Below, piece by piece: positions 44,808 to 54,794 of a DNA stretch of 64,000 nt. The stretch comes from Methylococcaceae bacterium. Its GTDB lineage: Bacteria; Pseudomonadota; Gammaproteobacteria; Methylococcales; Methylomonadaceae. Every line of letters begins with the position of its first letter. Within the stretch, counting starts at the first letter, position 1. The translations under genes were made by a program, and so were the position numbers. The notes below the pieces were generated by a model, which saw only the letters and a list, made by a program, of their open reading frames with translations, had not been told where the DNA came from and searched no databases. Location of the stretch: contig JAUYBL010000020.1 of the NCBI GenBank assembly GCA_030693065.1, positions 1-64,000 on the forward strand, in the 5' to 3' direction.

Positions 44808-47800
44808 ATGTTGCGAACACTGATTGAACGTTGTGTCCACAGACGCCTTGCTGTAATTACAATAGCGTTGGTTATCGCTATTTTTGGCGCACATGCTTTT
44901 TTGGAAACGCCTATTGAGGCTTATCCTGATGTGACCAATACCCAGGTCACCGTGATCAGCCTGATGCCCGGTTACGCACCAGAGGAAGTCGAACGCCAAG
45001 TCACGGTGCCGTTGGAGCGAGTGTTAAACGGTACGCCGGACATGATTCAAATGCGCAGCCAAAGCCTGTTCGGCTTGTCATTGATCACGGTTACCTTTGA
45101 AGACCATATCGACAGTTTTCATTCCCGGACCGAAATCTCCCAGCGCATTTCCGGTGCGGAATTGCCGGAAACTGTGACGCCGGTACTGGCTCCCGATTAC
45201 ACCCCGTTGGGTGAAATTTATAAATTCACCTTGACCAGCGACCGGCATTCTCTTTACGAACTGCGTTCGGAAATGGAGTGGAATGTCTCGAAAACCTTAC
45301 GGCAAATCCCCGGTGTCGCCGATGTCCTGACCTTCGGCGGCTACTACAAAGAAATTCATATTGAAATCGACCCGGCCCGCCTCGAATCTCTGGGTTTGAC
45401 TCTGGCAGAAGTGGGTAATGCTGTTGAAAAATCAAATCGTAATGTCGGCGCGGGGTTCCTCAGTTACGGTGATCAGGAAATGGTTGTGCGTGGCATGGGG
45501 AACTTACTGTCGCCGGAGGATATAAAAAAGATTGTGTTAAAAAACCGCGACGGTACGCCGGTCACTGTTGGCGATGTCGCTCGCTTGGTGCAGGCATTCA
45601 CCCCACGCCGAGGCACGGTAGGTCTGGATGATCATAATGAAGTGGTGGAAGGCATCGTGCTGCTGCGACGCGGACAGAACCCGACACGGGTGCTTGATGC
45701 TCTGCATAGTAAAGTAGAAGAGTTAAATGCTCGCATCCTGCCACCCGGGATGAAGATAGCGCCGTTTTTAGATCGGGCTGACTTAGTGAGCAGTACGTTG
45801 CATACGGTTTTTGACAATCTACTGCACGGCTTTTTTCTGGTCGTCGGTGTGGTCTGGTTGTTTTTGCGCAGTATCCGCGGTTCGCTGATTGTGGCAACGG
45901 TGATTCCATTGTCGCTATTGGTCGCTTTTTTGGGGCTTTATCAATTAGGTATGCCAGCCAATCTGATCTCCATGGGTGCGATTGATTTTGGCATTATTCT
46001 GGATGGTGCGGTGGTGTTGATAGAAAACGTCATTCACCAGGCCTCGCATCGTAAACCGCAATCACGCCGGGAAATGTTGCATCTGATTGCCGATGCGGCT
46101 TTCGATGTCGCCAAGCCTGCTTTTTTTGCGATGTTAATCATCATTGCCGCTTTAATTCCGGTGTTTACATTGGAGCGGGTCGAGGGCCGGATATTTCGTC
46201 CACTGGCAATGACTTACAGTTTTGCCTTGTCCGGCGGCTTGGTCTTTGCCTTGTTTTTGGTGCCTGCGCTGTGCGCGACTTTTATTCAGCCTAAACACGC
46301 GTTGATAGAAGAGCCAAAATTTCTAGTGCGTTTAAGGAGCTGGTATTCGGGCTTGCTGGAGCAGGCTTTACGTCTACGCACGCTAACATTGGCACTAGCG
46401 GGGGGATTGCTGCTGGCGGGCGGACTCTCGGCTACCCAATTAGGCACTGAATTTTTACCTGAGCTGGATGAAGGCGATATTCATGTCTTTGTTGAAATGC
46501 CGTCCAGTATTTCTCTGGATAAAGGTCAGGAGATTTTATTGGATATGCGTCGCCGCCTGCTGCAATACCCGGAAGTTATTGGTGTGTTAAGCCAGCAAGG
46601 TCGCTCCGAAGACGGCACCGACAATGAAGGCGTAAATATGAGTGAAACCTTCGCCCATCTCAAACCTCACGACCAATGGCGACCAGGATGGCACAAAGAA
46701 AAGCTGGTGGATGCCATGCGCACCTCCCTAGAAGAAATACCGGGCGTGCGTTTTAACTTCTCGCAGCCGATTAAAGACAATGTTGAAGAAGCGGTCAGCG
46801 GTGTGCGCGGTAAAGTTGTTTTGAAAATCTATGGCCCCGATCTTGAAAAAATGCGCGACACCTTGGAAGAAGTTAAATCGGTACTGGCTAATGTTGCTGG
46901 CGTCATTGACCTGGATCTTTATCGTGAATCGCGAGTGCCGCAGCTGCAGATCCAACTGGATCGCACCGCTTTGGCTCGCAATGGCCTTGATGTTGACAGT
47001 GTACAAGACACCATTGAGATTGGCATGGCCGGACGGGTTGTTTCGGAATTGTGGCAGTCCGAACGGCCGGTGCCTATTCGCCTGATATTACCGGCAACCG
47101 AGCGTGGCGATATTGAAAAACTCGGCAATATCAATGTGGTCAGCCCAACCGGTGCATATATACCGTTGCGTGACTTAGCTGCTATTGAAGTTGCGCGCGG
47201 GCGAACATCAATTGAACGTGAAGCCAACAGCCGTTACATGGCCCTTAAATTTAATGTTGACGGCCGTGATTTAGGCTCAGTTGTGCATGAAGCCATGGAA
47301 TTAGTGGCGGACAAAGTCAAGGTGCCCGAGGGCCATTTTCTGGTCTGGGGCGGTGAATTTGAAAACCAGCAACGTGCTATGGCGCGGCTTGGCGTTGTTG
47401 TCCCCATCGCCGTCTTAATTGTACTTGGCTTGCTGTATAGCGCCCTGCAATCGGCGCGCAGCGCAGCGGCGATATTAATCGCTACACCGTTTGCGATGAC
47501 CGGAGGCGTGTTCGCGTTATTGTTGACCGGCATCCCGTTATCAGTCAGCGCGGCGATCGGCTTTATCGCCTTGCTGGGTCAGGTTTGTTTAATGGGCTTG
47601 CTCGTGCTCAGTGCCACAGAAGAAATGCGCCGTAACGGGTTCGAGTTGCTGGTAGCGGTCAGAGAAGGCGCGACGTTGCGGTTGCGGGCGGTATTGATGG
47701 CTTCATTACTGGCATTGCTGGGATTATTGCCAATGGCGTTATCCACCAGTATCGGCAGTGAAACGCAACGGCCATTCGCGGTGGTGATTGTCGGCGGCAT

Positions 47801-47915
47801 GCTGACTACCTTTTTGGTGGCGATGTTTATATTACCGGTGATCTACACCTTAGTAACCTCTAAACAGATGTTAACGCCGGAAGAGGCAGATGAATTACCG
47901 GAAGAGCAAGCATGA
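44808..47915 (+). CDS. Heavy-metal RND permease, CzcA-like
   Basis: A 1035-residue proton-driven exporter of divalent metal ions from the HME-RND family. Twelve spans flank two large periplasmic loops. The fourth span has AIDFGIILDGAVVLIEN: acidic residues D393, D399 and E406 have the same spacing as D402, D408 and E415 of CzcA, which favours Co/Zn/Cd-type transport over the copper-type CusA. It lies between the adaptor and the channel gene, overlapping the latter by four bases. Substrate choice rests on this signature only. Confidence 0.92.
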   Translation: MLRTLIERCVHRRLAVITIALVIAIFGAHAFLETPIEAYPDVTNTQVTVISLMPGYAPEEVERQVTVPLERVLNGTPDMIQMRSQSLFGLSLITVTFEDHIDSFHSRTEISQRISGAELPETVTPVLAPDYTPLGEIYKFTLTSDRHSLYELRSEMEWNVSKTLRQIPGVADVLTFGGYYKEIHIEIDPARLESLGLTLAEVGNAVEKSNRNVGAGFLSYGDQEMVVRGMGNLLSPEDIKKIVLKNRDGTPVTVGDVARLVQAFTPRRGTVGLDDHNEVVEGIVLLRRGQNPTRVLDALHSKVEELNARILPPGMKIAPFLDRADLVSSTLHTVFDNLLHGFFLVVGVVWLFLRSIRGSLIVATVIPLSLLVAFLGLYQLGMPANLISMGAIDFGIILDGAVVLIENVIHQASHRKPQSRREMLHLIADAAFDVAKPAFFAMLIIIAALIPVFTLERVEGRIFRPLAMTYSFALSGGLVFALFLVPALCATFIQPKHALIEEPKFLVRLRSWYSGLLEQALRLRTLTLALAGGLLLAGGLSATQLGTEFLPELDEGDIHVFVEMPSSISLDKGQEILLDMRRRLLQYPEVIGVLSQQGRSEDGTDNEGVNMSETFAHLKPHDQWRPGWHKEKLVDAMRTSLEEIPGVRFNFSQPIKDNVEEAVSGVRGKVVLKIYGPDLEKMRDTLEEVKSVLANVAGVIDLDLYRESRVPQLQIQLDRTALARNGLDVDSVQDTIEIGMAGRVVSELWQSERPVPIRLILPATERGDIEKLGNINVVSPTGAYIPLRDLAAIEVARGRTSIEREANSRYMALKFNVDGRDLGSVVHEAMELVADKVKVPEGHFLVWGGEFENQQRAMARLGVVVPIAVLIVLGLLYSALQSARSAAAILIATPFAMTGGVFALLLTGIPLSVSAAIGFIALLGQVCLMGLLVLSATEEMRRNGFELLVAVREGATLRLRAVLMASLLALLGLLPMALSTSIGSETQRPFAVVIVGGMLTTFLVAMFILPVIYTLVTSKQMLTPEEADELPEEQA

Positions 47916-49228
47916 TCAAGCATTATTTGAAAATTGAAATAACCCGCAAGCACGTAAAAACAGCAGTAATTGTCTTGCTGTTGTTAAATGCAGCCCCCGT
48001 ATTCTCGGAAGAGCAGGCAAAAAATCTAAGCCTGCCCAATGAGGTAACTATTCAAGAGCTATTGCAAATTGTTCGGGAAAAAAGCCCAAGGTATGCACTG
48101 ACGCGCAATCAAATTGAACAAGCGCAAGCGGAAGTCGTGGCGGCAGACGTGCTGCCCAATCCCAAAGTCAGTTATGGCCGTTATGATCAGGCGGGTGGGC
48201 GCAGAAATACCCAGTTCGATGGACCTTCGCAACAAAATATTACCGTGGAAGTGCCGCTATTGCTGGCCGGTCAACGCGGAGCGCGTAAGGAAGCTGCCGA
48301 ACGCCGGGTAGAGGTGGCTGAAGCCGATGTTAAAACTCAATACAACCAATTGATCCGCAACACCTGGCAATTGTTCGCGCAACTGTTGGCGGGACAGCAG
48401 CGTGTGGCTGTCTTGGAAGATGCCAATCGGGAACTGGAGCGATTGCAGAGCATTATTACCGGTAAAGAAAACGCCGGAACCGCCAGCCGCTATGATGTCA
48501 TGCGTATCAATCAGGAAGTGCAAAGTCTAAAGGCTCGGTTGGAAAATGTGCATACCGATAATGCTAGTACTGTTGGTGAGATGAGTGTGTTATTGGGATT
48601 TCCAAACTGGAAGCCGCAAGTCAAAGGCGTATTGGCGCCCATTGGTGTAGCAGCTGATGTCAAAGCCCTATGGCTGCAGGCCGAGCAAAACAATCCTGAG
48701 CTTGAAAGCGCGCGCCGAGAAACTATTGCTGCCGATTCAGGACTCGAACGCGCAAGACGTGAACGCTGGCCAGTACCCTCGCTGCTGGCCGGCACTGCAT
48801 TTACCGATCAACCTTATGGCAATACTACGTTCGTTGGAGTGTCCGTAGATTTGCCTATTTTTGATCGCGGTCAAGGCGGCATGGCACGGGCGTCGGCGGA
48901 AAAACATGCGTCTGAGTTGAAACAGGAATTACTTTTGGCTTCAACGAAACAGGAACTGCAGCGCGCTGTCGATGTATTGATCAGTCGTCGTAAAACGCTT
49001 GCCAAGTTTGAGCATAGCGTTCTGGAACCCTTGCCAACGTTAAAACAAATGGCCGAAGATGCTTATCGTCTAGGGCAAACAGGGCTTTTGGAACTGTTGG
49101 ATTCATCTCGATCCAGCACGGAAATTAAATTAAATCACCTAGAGCTGCTGATAGGTGAGATCGAGGCGGAACTTGACACCCTGATGGCGTCTGGGCTTTT
49201 AGCCAATTCTCTTGAAGAATTGAAATAA
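47912..49228 (+). CDS. TolC-family outer-membrane efflux channel (CzcC-like)
   Basis: A 438-residue outer-membrane factor that completes the tripartite pump. A signal peptide ends near residue 32 (LLNAAPVFSEEQ). Two repeats of helix pairs follow, with the family pattern NPKVSYGRYDQAGG, QQNITVEVPLLLAGQRGARKE, and in the second half SVDLPIFDRGQGGMARASAEKH. Length and pattern fit CzcC. It overlaps the permease gene by four bases. An IS30 copy begins six bases after its stop, so any further operon gene has been cut off. Confidence 0.9.
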   Translation: MIKHYLKIEITRKHVKTAVIVLLLLNAAPVFSEEQAKNLSLPNEVTIQELLQIVREKSPRYALTRNQIEQAQAEVVAADVLPNPKVSYGRYDQAGGRRNTQFDGPSQQNITVEVPLLLAGQRGARKEAAERRVEVAEADVKTQYNQLIRNTWQLFAQLLAGQQRVAVLEDANRELERLQSIITGKENAGTASRYDVMRINQEVQSLKARLENVHTDNASTVGEMSVLLGFPNWKPQVKGVLAPIGVAADVKALWLQAEQNNPELESARRETIAADSGLERARRERWPVPSLLAGTAFTDQPYGNTTFVGVSVDLPIFDRGQGGMARASAEKHASELKQELLLASTKQELQRAVDVLISRRKTLAKFEHSVLEPLPTLKQMAEDAYRLGQTGLLELLDSSRSSTEIKLNHLELLIGEIEAELDTLMASGLLANSLEELK

Positions 49229-49234
49229 AAGCGT

Positions 49235-50350
49235 GAATTCAAGTAATAAGTGCATAACCCACCAATTTTTCAGCGTCCATGCCGGATAGTTCGCGAAACA
49301 CCTCGTAAGGCGTCTTGAAGCCCAGACACTTCCTTGGTCTGTTGTTGAGTTTATGCACAGCTTCTAACACCTGTTGGGTAGTCACGTCCAACAGGCCCAT
49401 TGCTTTGGGGAAGTACTGGCGTAACAGCCCATTGGCGTTCTCATTTTGCCCCCGTTCCCACGAATGGTAAGGCTTGGCAAAATAAGTCGCGCATTTTATG
49501 GCTTGAGCCACCTGCTCGTGTTTGGCAAATTCCTTGCCGTTGTCGAAGGTGAGTGTGTGTACCCACTCTTTAAAGCCCTCCAGCAACGTGATGATGCTGT
49601 CTGTCACGGCTTCTGCGGTCTTGTTCGCCACGGGGAAAACCAGGCGCAGTTTGGATTTGCGTTCGTCCAGTGTCACCAATGCCCCTTTGTGGCCCTTTCC
49701 AATCATGGTGTCGGCCTCCCAATCACCTAGTCGGATGCGCTGGTTTGCCGCCTCTGGGCGTTCCTCAATGTCCACCCGGTTAGGAATGCCTTTGACACTG
49801 CCTGTGCGGCTGCCGTAACGCTTGCGGTATGTCTTCGCGTGGCGGCGTAAGTTTAGGTACAGCTTGCCACCGGCACACTTGTCCTTGAGCACATGCTGGT
49901 AGATGGTTTCATGGCAAACAGAGGCTTTGCCTTCCTGTGTCAGTCTGCCGCTGATCTGTTCTGGACTCCATTGCTGTTCCAGTAGCGCATTAATATCGCT
50001 CACCAGCATCGAGGTCAACTTGACCGTTTTGGGCTTGTCCGAGTGGCGTTGCTGGGCTTTGCTATGCGCTTGCTGGTGTCGATAGCCACGTTGACCACGA
50101 TTACGCTTGAGTTCACGGCTAACGGTCGATTGGCTGCGACCCAATGCGGAGGCTATGACCATGGTTGAATCCTTCAGTTTGTGTCGTGTTTCGATATAAT
50201 GCCTTTCCTCAGGGGTAAGGTGTGTGTAAGCCATGAAGCTCTCCCGTCAGTGATGTTTCGGGAGACTTTTTACCACATCTTGCTCCTGAACTCATGGAGT
50301 AAGCACTATCCCGATTCGTTAAACGGGTTATGCACTTATGATACGAATTC
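49235..50350 (-). mobile_element. IS30-family insertion sequence
   Basis: The ends 49235-49260 and 50325-50350 are inverted repeats, 22 of 26 bases alike, with a perfect 15-bp core ATAAGTGCATAACCC. Between them lies one intact transposase gene whose last codons run into the left repeat. No clear target duplication is seen (flanks CGT and GCC). The copy sits six bases after the CzcC-like gene. Its intact gene suggests that it is recent or still active. Confidence 0.85.
49239..50234 (-). CDS. IS30-family transposase
   Basis: A 331-residue DDE transposase that moves the surrounding element. The N-terminal DNA-binding part has a helix-turn-helix (IASALGRSQSTVSRELKRN). The catalytic core shows the three acidic residues in LGDWEADTMIG, LTFDNGKEF and RGQNENANGLLRQYFPK. 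The length is usual for the family and there is no frameshift. Confidence 0.95.
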   Translation of the reverse strand: MAYTHLTPEERHYIETRHKLKDSTMVIASALGRSQSTVSRELKRNRGQRGYRHQQAHSKAQQRHSDKPKTVKLTSMLVSDINALLEQQWSPEQISGRLTQEGKASVCHETIYQHVLKDKCAGGKLYLNLRRHAKTYRKRYGSRTGSVKGIPNRVDIEERPEAANQRIRLGDWEADTMIGKGHKGALVTLDERKSKLRLVFPVANKTAEAVTDSIITLLEGFKEWVHTLTFDNGKEFAKHEQVAQAIKCATYFAKPYHSWERGQNENANGLLRQYFPKAMGLLDVTTQQVLEAVHKLNNRPRKCLGFKTPYEVFRELSGMDAEKLVGYALIT

Positions 50351-50442
50351 GCCTTTTTAAACAATCCAGCAAAGATGATTAATGCTTGCTAGGTAACCAA
50401 TTAAATTCATTAATAATTTTATTTGCCGGATAAATCTATAGC

Positions 50443-52119
50443 ATGAGTGATCAATTAAATCGATCAGCAGCCGAAGAACGACTTCGAAGTAAACCGGCCG
50501 AGGAAAAGTCAGGGTTGTCGATTGAAGAAATACAACAGGAACTGCAAGTTCATCAGATTGAGCTAGAAATGCAGAACGAAGAGTTGCGCCGAACACAACA
50601 TGAGCTGGAAGCGTCCCGTGACCGTTATGTCCGGCTCTTTGATTTCGCGCCGGTCAGTTACCTTACCCTCTCCGAGCATGGCCTGATTGTCGAGGCCAAT
50701 TTGACTACTAGCAAACTTTTGGGTGTTGATCGCCAGCATTTGATCAATAGCCGTTTAGTACAATATGTTGCCACAGAAGATCGAGACCGTTGGCATCGAT
50801 TTTTTTTACAGGCTAAAAAGTCCAGTAGCGAGCAATATTGTGAACTAACACTCCTTCGTAAGGATAACAGCCTGGTTCAAATTCATCTGGTTTTTCAGCA
50901 AATGAATGGTGCCGAAGGCCCCGAATACCAAATCATGCTGGTCGATCTGACCGAACGAATTCTTGCCAAAAAAGCTGCCGACGTTGCCATCCAAGCCAAA
51001 GCCGATTTTCTTGCCAACATGAGTCACGAGATCCGAACACCGTTGAACGGTATTCTGGGGATGACTTACCTGCTGCGCCACAGCAACTTTACGCCAAAGC
51101 AAATCGAGCAGCTCGATAAGATCTCCAGCTCGGGAAATCATCTGCTCGGGCTTATAAACGACATACTTGATCTATCCAAAATTGACGCTGGTAAACTCGT
51201 GCTTGAAGAGCAGGATTTCACCCTCACCAAGCTCTTGTCGAATATTACAGCTATGTTCGACAACGCAGTCACAGCCAAAGGGCTAAGTTTACTGATCAAG
51301 ATCTCCGACCTGCCCAAAGTGCTGCACGGTGACTTCAACCGACTCTCACAAGCTTTGGTTAATTATCTTAGTAATGCCGTCAAATTTACCGAGCACGGCA
51401 GTATTACCCTGCAAGGCCGAGTTATTGAGGAAACAAAAGAGGGGTACTTGCTACGCTTTGAGGTTATCGATACCGGTATTGGTATTTTGCCGGAAGACCA
51501 GGCCCGGCTTTTTAATGCCTTCGAACAAGCGGACAATACGACTACACGTAAATACGGCGGCACCGGCCTTGGGTTAACTATCAACCGACGACTCGCTCGA
51601 CTAATGGGCGGAGATGTTGGCGTAAAAAGCACACCCGGTAAGGGCTCTACTTTCTGGTTAGACGTACAACTAGGCAAAGGCGATCCGCTGGCTATTGAAC
51701 CTGATATTGCTCTGACAGAAAAAGCCCGCACCGCCCTTCATCGTGAGTATCAAGGCAAACGTATATTGCTGGTAGAAGACGAACCGCTAAACCAAGAAGT
51801 CGCAGCCATGCTCCTAAAAGATGTTGGCTTGTCAGTGGATCTCGCCGAAAATGGCGAGCAGGCCGTGCGAATGGCCGGGGAAAATAACTACGACGTTATC
51901 CTGATGGATATACAAATGCCCAAACAAGACGGTATGAGCGCAACCGCTGCGATCCGCAAAATTGTTGGTCGTGAAACTGTCCCGATTATTGCCATGACAG
52001 CCAATGCCTTTGATGAGGATAAGCTGAAATGCCTTAGCGCAGGTATGAATGATTTCCTGAGCAAGCCGGTGAATCCAGAGGTACTGTTTGAGACATTACT
52101 CAAATGGTTAGCCCGATAG
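50443..52119 (+). CDS. Soluble hybrid histidine kinase with PAS and receiver domains
   Basis: A 558-residue protein without membrane spans. The N-terminal coiled coil (EEIQQELQVHQIELEMQNEELRR in part) leads to a PAS domain near residues 60-175 (RLFDFAPVSYLTLSEHG). HisKA has the phosphorylated His in ANMSHEIRTPLNGI, the ATPase domain has FEVIDTGIGI and YGGTGLGLTINRRL, and a C-terminal receiver has its Asp in DVILMDIQMPKQDG. No Hpt domain is fused, so phosphate must pass to a separate Hpt protein. The IS30 copy lies just upstream, and the following gene is an OFA transporter that it could control; that link is conjecture. Confidence 0.9.
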   Translation: MSDQLNRSAAEERLRSKPAEEKSGLSIEEIQQELQVHQIELEMQNEELRRTQHELEASRDRYVRLFDFAPVSYLTLSEHGLIVEANLTTSKLLGVDRQHLINSRLVQYVATEDRDRWHRFFLQAKKSSSEQYCELTLLRKDNSLVQIHLVFQQMNGAEGPEYQIMLVDLTERILAKKAADVAIQAKADFLANMSHEIRTPLNGILGMTYLLRHSNFTPKQIEQLDKISSSGNHLLGLINDILDLSKIDAGKLVLEEQDFTLTKLLSNITAMFDNAVTAKGLSLLIKISDLPKVLHGDFNRLSQALVNYLSNAVKFTEHGSITLQGRVIEETKEGYLLRFEVIDTGIGILPEDQARLFNAFEQADNTTTRKYGGTGLGLTINRRLARLMGGDVGVKSTPGKGSTFWLDVQLGKGDPLAIEPDIALTEKARTALHREYQGKRILLVEDEPLNQEVAAMLLKDVGLSVDLAENGEQAVRMAGENNYDVILMDIQMPKQDGMSATAAIRKIVGRETVPIIAMTANAFDEDKLKCLSAGMNDFLSKPVNPEVLFETLLKWLAR

Positions 52120-52177
52120 AACGTCCTGAACAGCTTAAAATTAACCACTAAATCTACACAATTCCTTCAACCACTTC

Positions 52178-53821
52178 ATGAATCAAACTACATCCCCAAG
52201 TTTCTTATCCAAAGAACGCACTATTGCTGGCCCAGGTTTTAATCGCTGGCTGTTGCCACCCGCGGCGCTGGCAATTCATTTATGTATCGGTATGGCTTAT
52301 GGCTTCTCGGTATTTTGGCTGCCACTGTCAAAAGCGATCGGTATTAAAGAAAGTGTTAAATGCGGCCCGGAAACCGGTTTTTTCCAAGAGCTGTTTGCGA
52401 CCAACTGCGATTGGAGCATTGCCACATTAGGCTGGATGTACACCTTGTTTTTTGTGTTGTTGGGATCGTCAGCGGCCATTTGGGGCGGCTGGCTGGAACG
52501 AGTTGGCCCGCGCAAAGCCGGTGTGGTCAGCACCTTATGCTGGTGTGGCGGCATGCTGCTTTCTGCGCTGGGCATTTATCTGCATCAGTTTTGGATCATG
52601 CTGCTGGGTTCCGGCGTTATTGGCGGCGTGGGTTTGGGGCTGGGTTATATCTCACCGGTATCGACGTTGATCAAATGGTTTCCTGACCGGCGCGGCATGG
52701 CTACCGGCATGGCTATTATGGGCTTTGGCGGCGGTGCGATGATTGGATCACCATTGGCTACTGCGTTGATGAAGCACTTTGCCACGGAAACCGATGTCGG
52801 CGTCATGCAAACCTTTATCGCCATGGCGTTGATCTACTTCGTATTCATGATCTCAGGGGCATTAAGTTACCGGGTACCGGCCCACAATTGGCAACCGGAT
52901 GACTGGGCGCCTGCGGCTCCGGAACAAAGTAAAGCGCTGGTGACGCACGGTCATGTCCATGTAAAAAATGTCTTTAAGATCAAGCAATTCTGGCTGGTAT
53001 GGACGGTGTTATGCATGAATGTCAGCGCCGGTATCGGCGTGATAGGCATGTCGTCACCAATGTTGCAGGAAGTGTTCGGTGGCCAATTGATTGGTGTCGA
53101 TAAACCCTTTGCCCAACTGGATAAAACCGAACTGGCGGCAATTGCCGGCGTTGCTGCCGGTTTTACCGCGTTATTGAGTCTGTTTAATATCGGTGGCCGG
53201 TTTGTCTGGGGCAGCTCGTCGGATTTGCTGGGGCGAAAATTAACCTTTTTTGTGTTCTTCGTATTGGGCGGTTTGCTGTATATCAGTATTCCCAGCTTGG
53301 CGATGTCGGGCAACAAAGCCTTATTTGTCGCCGCGTTCTGCATTATCTTGAGCATGTACGGCGGCGGTTTTGCCACCGTGCCAGCCTATCTTGCCGACTT
53401 ATTCGGTACGCAAATGGTCGGGGCAATACATGGTCGTTTACTGACGGCCTGGGCGACGGCCGGTATTTTGGGGCCGGTGGTGGTCAACTACATGCGCGAA
53501 TACCAACTGAGCTTAGGCTTGCCTCGCGAACAGGTTTACAACCAGACCATGCTGATTTTGGCCGGTTTGTTGACGATTGGCTTTATCTGCAATTTACTGA
53601 TCCGGCCGGTTGCGGATAAATGGTTTATGACCGATGTCGAACTGGCCGCCGAAAAAAGCCTGGAGTATAAAAAAATACATGCTCCCGATGACGACGAAGA
53701 AATCATTTCCATCAGCCGCAGCCACCCGCTACTGGTTTGGCTGGCTTGGTTGGCGGTAGGAATTCCGATGGGCTGGGGCATCGTTAATACATTGATTAAT
53801 GCCAGTAAGTTTTTTTCTTAA
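52178..53821 (+). CDS. OFA-family MFS transporter (oxalate/formate antiporter-like)
   Basis: A 547-residue transporter with about 12 membrane spans. FNRWLLPPAALAIHLCIGMAYGFSVFW at the N terminus and VGLGLGYISPVSTLIKWFPDRRGMATGMA in the first half are marks of the OFA family, which exchange small carboxylates. It is longer than OxlT because of an insert after the first span (residues 52-75, with two Cys) and a cytoplasmic C-terminal tail rich in Asp and Glu. The substrate is unknown. It starts 58 bases after the hybrid kinase. Confidence 0.88.
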   Translation: MNQTTSPSFLSKERTIAGPGFNRWLLPPAALAIHLCIGMAYGFSVFWLPLSKAIGIKESVKCGPETGFFQELFATNCDWSIATLGWMYTLFFVLLGSSAAIWGGWLERVGPRKAGVVSTLCWCGGMLLSALGIYLHQFWIMLLGSGVIGGVGLGLGYISPVSTLIKWFPDRRGMATGMAIMGFGGGAMIGSPLATALMKHFATETDVGVMQTFIAMALIYFVFMISGALSYRVPAHNWQPDDWAPAAPEQSKALVTHGHVHVKNVFKIKQFWLVWTVLCMNVSAGIGVIGMSSPMLQEVFGGQLIGVDKPFAQLDKTELAAIAGVAAGFTALLSLFNIGGRFVWGSSSDLLGRKLTFFVFFVLGGLLYISIPSLAMSGNKALFVAAFCIILSMYGGGFATVPAYLADLFGTQMVGAIHGRLLTAWATAGILGPVVVNYMREYQLSLGLPREQVYNQTMLILAGLLTIGFICNLLIRPVADKWFMTDVELAAEKSLEYKKIHAPDDDEEIISISRSHPLLVWLAWLAVGIPMGWGIVNTLINASKFFS

Positions 53822-53829
53822 CGTATTGT

Positions 53830-53860
53830 GTCGGGTTACGCTCTATCGAGCTAACCCGAC
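53830..53860. terminator. Hairpin between convergent genes
   Basis: GTCGGGTTA (53830-53838) pairs with TAACCCGAC (53852-53860), a unit that resembles a common dispersed repeat. It stands between the convergent transporter and HAD genes and may end both transcripts. Confidence 0.5.
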
Positions 53861-53875
53861 TTACATTAATAAATT

Positions 53876-54628
53876 CTATAACGCCAAAAAATCTTCTAAC
53901 CCTTGCCCGATGAAACCTTGTTGCGCGGCAACTGCTTTGTCTTCAACGGTGTTGTAACCCCACAGCGCAAAAATCAATTTAACATTAGCTAACTGGTCGA
54001 CTTTACTAACGTTCAATAATGTAGGTAGCCTATCTTCAACAAAATAAATCGTGTTGTCCGGATGACTTGTTAGTAACTGCGTTAAGACTTGCACCTTACT
54101 CATATTGCGATCTAAGCCAAAAATCTTGTCATCAGCCAAGTCAATAGCGTTAGCTTTTAGAATTTGTTTAACAAAACGTTCTTGTTTAGTCGTGATAATC
54201 AACCAGGGCGTCTGCTGCCCTAACTGCTGCAGTTTTTCTGCAACACCCGGAAACAAAGGATTCATGTTGACCCAATCCGCCAAATCGTTTGCTATCCAAG
54301 CGTCTCGGGTTTCCCCAAAAAGTTTTTTTAGATCATCAGGTGTGACCTGAGCCTGCTGTAATAGCGTGTCAATTTTACTGGCATAGCTGCTAATAATCGC
54401 CTCGGGGGACGCACCCAAATGGAGTAGACGCATTGCCAAGATGGCTTCATAGCCGGTTTCAATAATCGGTCGAACTAAGCGAAATTGATCAATCATGGCT
54501 TGCGGCACGGCCTGGGGCATGTCGCTCCAAATGTGGTTAGCAGCTTTCCAGCCGGTGATTGCGGTTTCCACCGCACTGTCGCAAATAACGCCATCAAAAT
54601 CGAGGGCAAAGAGTATCGAATTATTCAT
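53876..54628 (-). CDS. HAD-superfamily hydrolase
   Basis: A 250-residue phosphatase-like protein. Motif I is ALDFDGVICDS (nucleophile Asp and acid Asp), the Thr of motif II is in LIITTKQERFV, and motif IV is YFVEDRLPTLL. A helical cap of about 100 residues follows motif I. It fits the phosphoglycolate-phosphatase-like subfamily by layout, but the substrate cannot be assigned. The gene is single, and a candidate small RNA gene lies just upstream in the opposite direction. Confidence 0.85.
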   Translation of the reverse strand: MNNSILFALDFDGVICDSAVETAITGWKAANHIWSDMPQAVPQAMIDQFRLVRPIIETGYEAILAMRLLHLGASPEAIISSYASKIDTLLQQAQVTPDDLKKLFGETRDAWIANDLADWVNMNPLFPGVAEKLQQLGQQTPWLIITTKQERFVKQILKANAIDLADDKIFGLDRNMSKVQVLTQLLTSHPDNTIYFVEDRLPTLLNVSKVDQLANVKLIFALWGYNTVEDKAVAAQQGFIGQGLEDFLAL

Positions 54629-54759
54629 TTTTATGATTGGATGGTAACGATGATTAAAGTGTTTGCTAAAACACCCGTTTGTAGAGCGAGAAAGAATAAA
54701 TGTCTTGATAGTTAGCCACTATCAACATATACGAAACATTTTGTTAATTATTAGCTGTA

Positions 54760-54788
54760 TTGTAAACAAATACGCCCGCGACTATAGT
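54760..54788 (+). promoter_or_regulatory. Sigma-70 promoter of a candidate small RNA
   Basis: TTGTAA (54760-54765) and TATAGT (54783-54788) are separated by 17 bases: 4 of 6 and 5 of 6 matches to the -35 and -10 consensus. The start of transcription should be near 54795. No coding frame follows before the terminator at 54900-54935. Confidence 0.55.
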
Positions 54789-54794
54789 TGTCAC

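Noticed and set aside
49228-50355. Target-site duplication around the IS30 copy
   Set aside because: Flanking bases CGT and GCC do not match; either it decayed or the true ends differ by a few bases.
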